Assembly (NCBI GenBank): GCA_020152595.1
Contig: JAIGNY010000899.1
Coordinates: forward strand, 2,501 to 66,500
Direction of reading: 5' to 3'
DNA from: Chiridota heheva
Lineage: Eukaryota > Echinodermata > Holothuroidea > Apodida > Chiridotidae
DNA: 64,000 nucleotides
Of this stretch, positions 1 through 10,463 are shown piece by piece. A program made the position numbers and the translations under genes. The notes below the pieces were generated by a model, which was not told where the DNA came from, searched no databases, and saw nothing but the letters and a program-made list of their open reading frames with translations. Within the stretch, counting starts at the first letter, position 1. Each line of letters opens with the position of its first letter.

Positions 1-240
1 GGTTCATTGTCAGACTCTGAAGTTTCAGCTGAAAAAATTAAAGAAAACAGATAGTTAAGATATTTCCTTGGCATATACATATATAACAGAGATATGTTTA
101 TTGCAGTGTGGAGTAAAAAAAATTAAATGTACTTAACAAAACCAGTAGGCCTATCTAGATTACAAAACACATCAGAAAGAACAAGATGGTTGGCCAAGAA
201 GTTCGGAACCCACAAAATTATATACCTTTAATTGCTGGCA

Positions 241-820
241 TTATAGTATAAACATGTCTTCACATCAGAGATAGCAGGTTGAAGCAGATACAAAAATTTA
301 TTTCAAAAATTATTTAAAATTTGCTTTTTGTCACTATTAAATGAAAGACTTATACATGTAACTAAAGGTTGTCACATTAGAGATTGCAGCAGAGAGCAGA
401 TAAAAAGAATAAGAAAGAATAATGAACAAGTATCCCCATTTTCTCACATCGAAGATTGCAGGACTGGAAGATTAAAATATCTATTCAAAAAATCATTTGA
501 AAAAAGTTTTCAATAAATCAAAGAATTATTAACAAGATTTTCACATTTTTGATCGAAGCAATTTAAGAGCAGATAAAATAAGCTTTAAAAAGAATCATAA
601 ACAAGTCTTTCAACTTGAAAATCGCAGCACGGCCGAGATAAAAAAAAATAATTGTTAACTTTTATTGTAATTATGAATAACAAAAAGGGTGAAATTTCAT
701 GATAGTGGATAGACAACAAAGTTTTAAAAAACATACACAGCTAACATAAAAAGAATATTTTAGAAAATCATTATGATCAAATGTATTAGAAATTGTAGTA
801 CAGAACAGATAAAAAACAAT
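241..820. repeat. Decayed tandem repeat array
   Basis: A loosely conserved unit recurs about six times at irregular spacing, near 262, 366, 447, 548, 613 and 786. Each copy reads roughly (TCACAT) then AGAAGATTGCAG then AGCAGATAAAA. Spacing of about 65-170 bases and heavy divergence suggest an old minisatellite or the edge of a dispersed repeat. The rest of 1-1320 is AT-rich with no convincing gene. Confidence 0.5.
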
Positions 821-1324
821 TTGAATAAAGTTTGTTAGAATAGAAGTCTATAGCGAATAACACATATTTTTTCAATTAAAATAATTATGAATGAGGCTTC
901 TATATCAGAGATACCTTGGCATGGCGCTTGTGATGGCAATTTTTCATAATCTGTGGTTGCGAAGGGAATTTTTTATGATCTCATAAATAAGCCCTGGAGG
1001 AGCTCCATGACTGTAACAGGAATTTTCATGTTAAGAACAAACCATAGTTCAATTTGGCAAATGATGTTGAGTATGCAACCGCAGAGCCAGCACCAAGGTG
1101 GTTTTATGTGGGGGATTTTTGCAATTAAGCTTATTGATCTACATTGTACTTCCATGGTAAGTAGCTTTACTGAACAAATGCAAGCACTACTTTTAATTTT
1201 AGCCCATTCCTATGGCAATGATTACAACCGGAAGTATGATCAGAACATCATGTATTTTACAAAAAACAGTTATATGGCCATGTAGTTTTCATATCACTGT
1301 AAAATATTTTGACACGGAATGATA

Positions 1325-1760
1325 TACATTTAGCCGTGAGATGTTTTTAGACAGCTGTGATATGTTTCTACATAGCTGTGAAGTATTTTCACATAGCCGC
1401 GAAATAATTTTACATAGCGATGAAATATTTCTTCATGGCTGCGAAGTACTTTCAGATAGCTGCAAAATAAAAGCCAAGAAATAATTTTACCCAGCCATGA
1501 AATGGTTTTACATAGCTGCGAAATAATTATACATAGCTATGAAATATCTTTACATAGGTAGCTGCGAAATAAAACCCATGAAATATTTTTACATAGCTGC
1601 AACTTTTTTTTACATAGATGGCTATGTAAAAAAAAGTTGCATTTTGAATGCAAAGTTGCATATTTCATGAATTTCATGAAATACATTTACGTAGTGGCGA
1701 AATGATTTTACATAGGCATGAAATATATTCACATAACTGTGAAACAATTTTATATAGCCA
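1325..1760. repeat. Imperfect minisatellite, about 24-bp unit
   Basis: At least fifteen degenerate copies of a unit close to TTTACATAGCTGCGAAATAA are arranged head to tail, with small indels between copies. No gene covers it. The unit spacing is irregular and the copies diverge throughout, so it is a minisatellite and not a CRISPR-like array. Confidence 0.85.
1599..1640. repeat. Perfect 19-bp inverted repeat, 4-nt loop
   Basis: Inside the minisatellite, the arms at 1599-1617 and 1622-1640 are perfect reverse complements (GCAAC, eight T, ACATAG). They are separated by ATGG, so transcripts or single strands could form a hairpin. Two minisatellite units in opposite orientation may have created it. 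Confidence 0.85.
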
Positions 1761-1764
1761 TCAT

Positions 1765-2175
1765 AATTCATGTGTTCCTTTTGTTTTGTCGTTCCAAACA
1801 TTCTAAACTTGTACTTTGTAGGGCTAGCTAGTAGTAGTACTACTAGTACTTACTACAAAGCTAAGTCATAAAACACCTTGGAAGATTTATCTTTCCATAA
1901 TACATCTCGAGAGAAGTTTAATAGAAAATTAACGGAGTTGTAACAATGAAAAGAACATTTAAACATGATTTTTCACGTAGGCCTAACGTTATTTCGTTTT
2001 TAATACTGACCCGTTTTTAAAACACTACAGCAGTGAGCAGCCAAGGGCCAATGTACTGAATTTTATTGATGTTCAATGTGACCAAAATGCGCGATCAAAT
2101 TTAATTTACATGTATGAAACCTTGCAAATAATAAAAAATCAACAAAATTATAGTTCACAATGTTCTAATACTCAC
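1765..2175. other. No gene seen
   Basis: This is AT-rich sequence. A 16-bp perfect palindrome (CTAGTAGTACTACTAG) lies near 1830-1850, preceded by further TAG repeats. No coding-like frame or mobile-element terminus was recognised. Confidence 0.5.
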
Positions 2176-2464
2176 AAGTTGCATCTATCTTGGCTTTCCG
2201 TTCTTCGGCTCGCTTTATTTTCGAAACATCGCAAAACCGCTTATAGCGGTTCCTGTGGTAACATGCCTAATCCGGAATAACTACAGAAATAGTGGTAGAA
2301 CTGGCAATTTCAGCTTCTTTTTCGTCCAAAATCTTCCATTTGTTAGCACAGTCTACAAATTTTTGCCAACTTCTGTTCGTAAACGGGGTCAATTTTCCCG
2401 TTCCATGGCAAATATGCATGATACAAAACGCTGTTCGAGCTTCGTCATTTTCATTGTCATCCAT
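2176..2464 (-). pseudogene. Broken exon with Cys/Trp/Tyr-rich module
   Basis: Reading the minus strand from an ATG at 2464 gives about 65 residues that include FTNRSWQKFVDCANKWK. An in-frame TAG at 2267-2269 follows, and then the same frame continues with YHRNRYKRFCDVSKIKRAEE. This order (F-T-x-x-S-W-x-x-F-x-x-C-A, then Y-H-x-x-x-Y-x-R-F-x-D-V-S-K) matches an N-terminal module I know from many uncharacterised TE-like proteins of marine invertebrates. The frame runs into a good splice donor (ACTT/GTGAGT) near 2176, so it looks like the first exon of a multi-exon gene whose other exons are not visible. Function is unknown; the module may bind metal through its Cys/His residues (inference). Confidence 0.5.
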
Positions 2465-3512
2465 TTTTGTCTACTTACGTTGACCTGTGTTGACCTGTGT
2501 TGCAATGTTGTCTTATTTGAGCGATCTCATTGGCTAATGATTTGGTCATTTTTAGGCACTTGCGGGCGAAGCGAATATATTTTCGTGGCAATATTTACGA
2601 GAATTTTGCTTCAGGGAGCAGAAATAATGCTTGGGGACAAGCAAAATCGTGTACAGAATATTTTTTGGGTAATTATCAGGCTAGTTTTGAGTAGATCTAA
2701 AAGGGAGACTAGAAATGGCAAGAAAAAGTGACTTGGCCTATGGTCTATTGTGTATGCATCTACTAACCTTATTTAAATCTAAATCTGCCATAGCTTAAAA
2801 ATTTGTTAATGAGTGGGACAGGATATGGTGACTTGGTAGCGGGCGGAGGAAGGGGGGAGGACCCTGTCGTGGACCCTCAGGTGTTATATCAAGAAATATT
2901 GTTCTGTAACTGTAATTTCCATTAAAATTGTTGAGAGAATGAGCATCATCCACGGATGCTGAATCATGTCTGAATGAATCACAAATATCCCTAATTCAAA
3001 ATTTAAGAATTGCTGAATCCTCAAAAGGAGGATTCACTTGGATTTGTATACATAAGAAATTTGAAGAAAACCTTCAAAATTGCGGTGAATCAAGTGGGAT
3101 TAATTACTTTAAAATATACTGTACACAATTATAACAGCCAAAACTCACATCAAAAGCATTTAAGCTTCTATTGACCAAACATCTGAAAAAATGAGTGAAA
3201 ATTATTTCCACCTGGAAAATGGGTGCATGGATGATAAAAACCAACACTTTCAACTAATTTTGGAATTTGACCTCATTGACCCAGTTTTCTTATTTGTAGC
3301 AAATTTGCTACATTGGTTAAAACAGGAACAATATATAAAAGATTACACTTATTTGAAGGTGTTATTCATACAATATAACTAAATTAAACAATACAATAGA
3401 AGCATGTTAAATGCAGGGGCTTCCAGCAACAAATTATATCAAAAATTGAGTTTCAATACCCAGAGGCGGCGTACCCATGGGCAATGCCCACCTTCTTCCA
3501 CCAGAAACTCAG
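2465..3512. other. No gene seen
   Basis: AT-rich intergenic sequence. A small direct duplication (GTTGACCTGTGTTGACCTGTGTTG) lies near 2480-2505. The segment at 3459-3500 (GAGGCGGCGTACCCATGGGC) resembles the end of a dispersed element, but no partner end was found. Confidence 0.45.
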
Positions 3513-4940
3513 CGGCCATGGTATACAGTAAAACAATTTCTGTTCTTGAAGAGACATAAATGAACCTGGCACTTGAAACATTTTACATGGGCAAAGCCAT
3601 CAGGACAATATCGGCAACGTTGTTGTTTTGTTTCATAGAGGGGAAAAGTGATCAACACCGTCAGCTCTTACTCCCCCCACTGGTCTGGGGTTGACTTTCA
3701 CTTTCCGTGGCTTTACATTTGGTTGGGTGTCGAGTGATGGTCTGCCTCGCACTGGCTTTCTGCACTTACAGAGTGCAGCAGCTGCTTGAGCCTGTAAAGT
3801 TCTGAGGGACATTGGCTTACTGATACCTAGCTCAATGCAGTCTATTTTGTAGAGAAACCTTGCATTCACCATGGCAATTGTAAGGGTATGATAAAATACA
3901 TATAAGTACCACCTTTTGCTCTTCAGTTGGTATTTGTAAAGGGAACACATCATGTTTAGCAAATCGACACCCCCCCCCCACCCCATTGATTTGTTGTAGA
4001 CAAATGATATGTGGTCTGTCAACATTGATGTGTTCCTTTGACCTGTCATACCTCTTTACGGAGTCAACGGGTTGTGCCCCAACATAGGATGAAATAACAG
4101 TGACACACTCGTTGTCACGCCAACGCACCAACGAAAGGTTTGTTGTTGTTTCTGTGACACAATCAAAAGCACCCCTCCCCTCCTTCTTTGCTAATTCCTT
4201 CGCAGTTTTGATGGGGGCTTTATGTAACCTGTTGCTGTTGATTGTGCCAATGTAGAAAAGACTTTTCTTTGCCAATTCATAAACCACTTTAAAATTGGAA
4301 AAGTAATTGTCGGCACAAACTTTAAAATTGCGCTTTTCTAGCGACGAAGAGCAAATTTTTAGTACAACTTTCCACCAAGTCCACAGTCAACATGGTTAGG
4401 TCCCGCTCCCATACCTGTGCCCTTCCCTTAATAGTTATCAAAAGTATGTAGAAACCCAGATGATGCACATCTACTGCACAGTTTGAAGCCCTATTTTTGG
4501 GTTTCTTGGAAAGATACTATTTTATCAGAGACCTCCCTTGGAAAGCAATCATTATTTCATCAACACACTGGTACTCATTTGGGCTGACAATAGAAAAAGT
4601 TTGGTTCAAAGAATTCAACCACGGCCTTTTCTTCCATGCCCTATCCATGAAAGTGCGACATAGTCTTTGTGAAGCGATTTCTTGACATATCAGCGATAGC
4701 TGGGTATCTGGTATCTGTTTCCCAGTAGCACCCTACAGCTGGCGATTTAACTAGTCCCATATGGAAGTACATCCCTGTAAAAATTTGGAGCTCATTGGCG
4801 GACGTTTGAATTTGTAATCCCGACTTTTGATGAGCATAAATGTTAGTCTCTGATGCAAGCTGGTGGTACATTTTATCAGTAACGAACCTTTCATAGTATC
4901 TGTATGGTGACAAATCCTCCCTTGGCTCTGGTGCAGGCGC
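3513..4940 (-). pseudogene. piggyBac transposase remnant, copy 1
   Basis: This decayed minus-strand transposase is of the piggyBac DDE type (DDE_Tnp_1_7 fold), a cut-and-paste enzyme targeting TTAA. In protein order I see the N-terminal SPYRYYERFVTDKMY region at 4913-4641 and the first catalytic-Asp region (CVDEIMIAFQGRS) near 4580. The second Asp region (VCADNYFSNF) lies near 4300, and the third (YNKSMG then GVDLLNMM) near 3970. The enzyme ends in a Cys-rich zinc-binding tail (CRYCPDGFAHVKCFKCQVHLC) finishing near 3513. The frame breaks at a run of C at 3969-3977 and again near 3633, with further stops between 4290 and 4640. No flanking TTAA termini were recognised. It is a dead copy, and the family call is firm. 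Confidence 0.88.
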
Positions 4941-6476
4941 ATAGCCAGGATTTTTTTAACGGGTGGGGCCTAGACCATCAGCCCTTGGTGAAGTTTGCCC
5001 TATTGTAACTGCGCTACGTACGCACCACTATGGGTTGGCGTGTAACTTATATGGAGGAAATTTTTGAAAAACCCCCCTAGACTTGCAGGAACTGCCCCCC
5101 AAAATGGGAAAAAGTGACAATATTTTCTTCAATTTCAGTCAGTTTTCCCTGATGAAGGTTCCTTTACCCTCTCCAATGACGAAATGATCGATTTAAGTTC
5201 CCTTGTTCTCGCATTTTTCCTTAAAAATAAAAAAACAAAACTCAATAACAAAGGAAGTGATTTTTTCATCTTTCAGAAAAGTGTGCATGAAAGTCTGGGG
5301 GTTTTTACCCCAAGGTTCTCCTGTAAAACTACTCTGCATGAGCAGGCTGCACTCCAGGATTTTTTCTATCGGGATGAGGGAGGGGGGGGTAGGCCTGACC
5401 ATCGTCCCATTTTCAGAGAGAAAACTTATTCCTGTTTTATAGTATATACCGCAACTTGTGTGCGGGGGATCATGGGGCCGCTAGGATGCGTCTTATGATT
5501 ATAGATGTAAGAGGCAATCATGGCAATGATGTTAATATTTGGAACCTGGGGTATGAAAACAATAAAGAGTGACGTCACATACATCCACAGTCGTCAATGT
5601 TCATGGTTATAAACATAACTGTTTCGCACAAATACCTATTTGATATACTGAAAACAAATTACAAAATGTTCCATGTTTTTCTTTGTTCCTTTATTTACGA
5701 TCTGAGGATTAAAACACTGTTGTAATACTCACTATGATAAAAGCATTTTATTTTAGAAATATCTGAAAGTCACACCACGGATTTTAAAGTTTTCATTAAA
5801 CTTGTTCAAACAGTTAAAATATGATTGAAATTTCCATATAAAATAATGAGAACCCTGCATGATTATCTCTGATGTCATTCTTAATGCTCACTGGGGTGAA
5901 AAGTCTAAAAAATGCCAAAAGGCTCTGTTCCTTGAGAGTTATTGTTGTAGTGACTGTAAAAGAGGATAACGTTTGTTTGAAATATACTAACTTGGCTTGG
6001 AATGGCATCAGTTTGTTATCATTTCTGTCTTTTGTACAATACATTTTTTTTCTGAAGCTTGTGTCTCATTTAGTAAATATATTAATCGCTACAATAATAT
6101 ATTGAAGAAAATGAGGAGTATAGGCCTAGTTCAGTATTGTTATTGAATGATACAAGTACCTCGACAAAACTATACTTAGTGACGGGTCACAGAAAATTAC
6201 AACCCTAACAAATATTGCAACATGTGTGGTGTTGTAATTTCTTTGCCACAATTGGCACATGAATCACTTTGAAGGTATAAAATCACCTCGCTCTACATCA
6301 CCAGTCAGAATATCTTTAAATTTACTGTTCTATGAACATTCTTAAGAGATGGTCCTATCCAAAGCTTAAAAGCATGAGTAAAACTGTCATTGCTGTTATC
6401 TATCACATGAATTATACAACCTTTATAAATTCTTAAATTAAGCAATTATATCTTTTAAACAAACATGAAATCATAT
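4941..6476. other. No gene; possible repeat ends
   Basis: Two short similar blocks, near 4945-4985 (CATAGCCAGGATTTTTTTAA) and 5350-5385 (CTCCAGGATTTTTTCTATCG), each precede a G-rich stretch. They resemble termini of a dispersed repeat. The remainder is AT-rich. Short open frames on both strands here have no protein-like composition. Confidence 0.4.
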
Positions 6477-6790
6477 TAAAAATAAGTGCAACGGTGCAAT
6501 GCCAATCAGATAACAAATTTCAGTCTTCTGGCAGCAGTTGCTGCGAAGCGATCGATCACCTCGTCAATGGAAGGTGTGTCTTGGGCGATGAATTTGGAGG
6601 AGAATCAGAGCTTCAAGGCGTTCTTCCTCCATCGATGCCCTTTTACTTGTCAGTGTATGCTCCATTTTAGAAAAACATCGCTCTGCTTCTGCTGTGGTAA
6701 CAAGCAATGTAGCCAAAATTTGCAAAATGACTGATATATTTGGATACATGGTACATTGATCAAGAGTGGCCAAAGCTGTACGTGGCAGGT
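6477..6790 (-). pseudogene. hAT transposase C-terminal fragment
   Basis: The minus-strand frame at 6773-6564 contains YPNISVILQILATLLVTTAEAER, then CFSKMEHTLTSKRASMEEER and LEALILLQIH. This is the hATC dimerisation domain (pattern P-x-x-x-x-L-x-I-L-x-T-L-x-V-T-T-A-E-A-E-R-x-F-S). The reading continues with a frame change into DEVIDRFAA and ARRLKF near 6490. Only the C-terminal domain remains, with no BED finger or catalytic core nearby. It is similar to but distinct from the two more complete hAT copies in this window. Confidence 0.8.
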
Positions 6791-8081
6791 TGTGTTTTCC
6801 ATTTTGTTTGGAATGGAGAACGTGATTGCTTCATTGCATATAAATACATATTCAGTAAGTAGAAATGTCCCTTGTGAGTGAAAGAATGTTATGAAGTAAT
6901 GGAGATGTACTGTTTGTGAAATTACTTTTTAACTTTTGTTAAACAAATATCTCTTTTCCATTTGTCAATGATCATGAAGGCAGTGGCATAGCTAGAGGTT
7001 GACAACACTCAACAAGTCAGAAAAAATGTCATATTTATAATAAGTAATACACCTAAATTTACTCCTCAATTTGAAACCAAATCTACACCCTCGATTCTTA
7101 CTTTCCAGTAAAATTAGGATTCTTGGCTTTCCAACAAAAAGTCCTAGCTACGACACTGCAAGAAGATGTATGGACAACATACCATTAATGCCAAATATAT
7201 TTTGTACTCAGAGTGAAATGTTTTATTTCACATACACAAAATGGTCTAGTCACAGCCAAAGAGCAGGTTATACAGTGTTCTATGGTTATATTTTATGAAG
7301 CAGATCTATGTGACCAATATAATAAAAGAGTATAATTTTTTACAAAGTGTTTGCCCATGCACCTTATAATCATACAAACCTGAGACTTGTATTTCAACAT
7401 CCAACACACAAGTTCATAAATTGATAGTAATTTCATATGAAATTAAACTTACTGGGTATATATAAACAAAGGTAGCCGTAATTTTCTAAAAGGTATGTAA
7501 AATGATCATTTTGGGTGTTTTTACATTTAAAGCAAGAGTCAAAAGTCCATAAAAAAGTTAAACAGGTGGGGTCACAGAAGTGAATACACCCAAAATACAA
7601 TGTGTGTTGGATGAAAGGCACTTTACATGTATCTGTCACGACTGAAGTTCAAATCCTGTATAAAAATATATAAAAATATGGTTAATGAGGGAAAATATGC
7701 ATAGATTGATATGAAACAATACATTTTATTGATAACTAGTGAAAGTGAATCTATTTGATGTAATGACATCAGTAATGATCTCACTTCAGTACCATACTAT
7801 ACGGTAATTCTCAAACAGCTTTGTATTTAGGTTGATTATGACCTCTGTAATTTTCAAGTGATTAAATGTAATTTGTTGATGAGGATGCTCATCCAATCTT
7901 TACAATATACTGATATATACAAATGTTCTTTTTAAACATTTTTTGAAGTCAAATTGTGAGGTAGTACTCAAATTACAAAGAGTCGCATTCATTAAACAAT
8001 GACCACAATACATTTCTTTCTTACAATAGTTTTAGTAAAACACTTCCATTAATTATCAAACAACCTTCATCTAAAAGATCT
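6791..8081. other. No gene seen
   Basis: AT-rich non-coding sequence. I found no convincing open frame, mobile-element terminus or tandem array. Confidence 0.45.
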
Positions 8082-8700
8082 TCAAAAGCAACCTTCATTT
8101 GGAACATTTTCAATCACTGACATGACATCATCAAAATCAGTCAACAACTGAGATGTTTCGTCTGCCTGCCAACTCTCATCTGAGGATGACAATTCACTTA
8201 AAGATTCATTATCATCACAACTTTCAGAAGAAAGGTCAGAACTGTTTTCAGACATACTGTCACTATCATATGATATGGCTGTGCCTAATACAGGCAAATT
8301 GTTGGGAATGACCTCATTTTGGATAACCTCTTTAGACAAACATTGGTTTTCACAATTTTTGCACAGACATATAAGGGAGCAATTTTTTCCATTCTTTTTA
8401 CATTTACACCAATTTTTGTTACATCCCGACCTACACTTACAACCCTCTTTTAACAATCTCACATTTTCATTGATTTGTCTTAAATTTACTTCAGAGTCCC
8501 ACACAATGCTTAACTGCCCATCAGTCATAGCCCAACCATGATCTAACAAATTTGGAACATTCACACAACTTGACAAAGCCTGGGCCCACATTTGCAAAAC
8601 CCAACAACAACCCAACAACATCGTAACCAATGTAGCCTCAAAGCATCGGCAGAGGGCATCCACTCGGATTCACTTGATATCCGGTGGAAGTGACTATCCC
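8082..8700 (-). pseudogene. Giant protein: CXC domain and acidic tail
   Basis: The frame contains CWVLQMWAQAL, HGWAMTDGQLSIVWDSE, then CKCRSGCNKNWCKCKKNGKN and CSLICLCKNCENQ. The spacing C-x-C-x3-C-x4-W-C-x-C-x6-C-x4-C-x-C-x2-C matches half of a tesmin/TSO1 CRC (CXC) domain, a zinc-dependent DNA-binding fold. The tail to 8082 is rich in Ser, Asp and Glu (SDSMSENSSDLSSESCDD). A frameshift near 8610 separates it from the upstream segment. Only one CXC repeat is present where tesmin-type host proteins usually have two. Confidence 0.7.
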
Positions 8701-8959
8701 TTACAGTCTTTAAAACCGTGAAGTGGACTTCTTCTGGACTTTTGTCATTGTGGGACAATAAGTTAAATAACTCTTTTGGATCATCAAATTCAAAAGCACT
8801 TGTATGCTTTCGAAAGTACACAGAACCTATTAAACGATAAAAGGCTAGTAACCCTTTACTGCATGAATCGTCTTGAAAATTGCCAAGTTTTCCATTAGTG
8901 TCCACACTAGTTATAAATCCACAGTCACGAAAAAAGACATCTAAAAATAATTTCTTTGA

Positions 8960-10455
8960 ATATCTTCTAAAAAAAAAGGTGAAGTCACAACCACTTACAA
9001 CATATAACACTTGCAGAAAGAGAGGTATTTAAGGTTTAAGATCACTTCCCAGTTTCTGTAATTCAAGATATGATGACACTTGCTGAACAAGTGTATTCAT
9101 ATTAATAAAGAGATCATCACCTTTAGCTGCTCTCAATTGCACATAAATTTGGTTATGGGATAAAGAGGACATGAGAGGCAAACCAACATGAAATGTATCT
9201 CTGTCTGGGGAGTAAATGACAACATGTTTACATGGGGTTTTGCTGGCATGATACCACACACGGGAATCTCCTTCTTCGTGATTGGATGACATATCACCCA
9301 CTTGACTTATTTCTGGGAAATCATCCCCCACACACAATGCAGCATCCTGCAGATCCCCATCAAACCCACCAGCAACTATAAGAATATGTGGTTTCACATT
9401 TGCAGAAAGATCTATGGAAAGAAATTCCATTGACAGAAAATTTACAAGAAGTCTTTTGTGGCTTCGAACCTGCAGAAATTTTGCCTAATTTGTATTGGTG
9501 GGACAGAGAACACTGCCTGAAATTTTTGTCAAGGAGGACTCTTCCACAGCACCATCCCGTCTTGCCCTTTCAATGTCCTTTGGACACGCACCATGTCTAC
9601 CTGGGTGATCAAACACAATGTGAACATCCACAGCTTTAAACTCATTCATTGATTTGATCACCCAACGTCTATATATAAATAAAGCATAATCCCTGAAGGT
9701 CTTATGAATTCTCAAAGGTGGACAATTTATCATAAACATTCCTTCTAGGATGCAGCAAGAAGGCCCTCCAGCATAATAGGGAACTTTGGAGCAAAAGGAT
9801 TCTGGGAAATGCTTATGAAATTCTGTTGAAGACTTAGCTTTAGATGACTTGATAGGAAGTTTATCAGGGTTGCAAATTGCCTTGGCAGGGAAACAAACTG
9901 AAATAAAGAATCCACAGGCATATTACTTGCTTTTGATAAAGCAACTTGTCGGCGTAATGACATTATTTGCAACTTGTGGTCTTTTATTTCCAGCTTTTGT
10001 TTATGGACTGTCTTACGTTTGACTAAAAATATTTTTAGATTCCGTCTAGACCATTTAGGCAATTTGGCCCCAGGAGATTTGAGAATGATACAATTAATGT
10101 AAGACACTAAGTCTTCTTCTCCCTTCTGGTAGAAAGACATCATGTCCTTTGACACAATGTCTGAGGCAGTCACACCTGTAAACAAATGTGTTAATATACA
10201 TGATGGATTATCGGAATCAAAAACATCACATTCATCATAAACTTTCTGCACATATTGCAGTACATTCTTGTCTTTAGATGCAAAAGTTGCTTGAGAGTCA
10301 CAAGTTGTATTGCCCAAAATTTAAATTTCTGAAGACAAGTTCTTCAGAACCTTGGCACGAAAAGTAAGATGATGTAACAGACGAGACATGCTTCCCATAC
10401 CTGTTGTTGTCATTGCCATTTTCACTTCCTTGTTAATAGCCATCTCATGTGCTTC
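8960..10455 (-). pseudogene. Giant protein: FEN/XPG-like nuclease region
   Basis: The frame continues past the hAT with DEAHEMAINKEVK, then a helical stretch (10317-9745). The segment at 9739-9485 contains VDVHIVFDHPGRHGACPKDI plus ERARRDG, resembling the XPG-N pattern (F-D-x-P, then R-R). The segment at 9430-9029 holds EEGDSRVWYH and YSPDRDTFHVGLPL, resembling the acidic XPG-I signature (E-x-D-x-R, then S-x-D-x-D). Immediately after comes GCDFTFFFRRYSKK, like the GCDY-x-x-x-x-x-GIG helix-hairpin-helix of FEN1. The order N, I, H3TH is the canonical order. Stops at 9485 and 9029 interrupt it. Metal-dependent nuclease activity in intact relatives is inference. Confidence 0.55.
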
Positions 10456-10463
10456 ATCTAAAG

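Noticed and set aside
953..1285. 110-codon plus-strand open frame
   Set aside because: No protein-like motif, overlapping opposite-strand frame of similar quality, and it runs up to the minisatellite; probably chance.
1325..1760. CRISPR-like regular array
   Set aside because: Unit length and sequence vary throughout, there are no unique spacers, and the context is eukaryotic.
2255..2731. 158-codon plus-strand open frame
   Set aside because: Its first half is the antisense of the conserved Cys/Tyr-rich exon on the minus strand and the rest has no recognisable composition.
8082..8700. Host tesmin/LIN54 gene
   Set aside because: Only one CXC repeat is present and it is embedded in a large lesion-rich TE-like protein.
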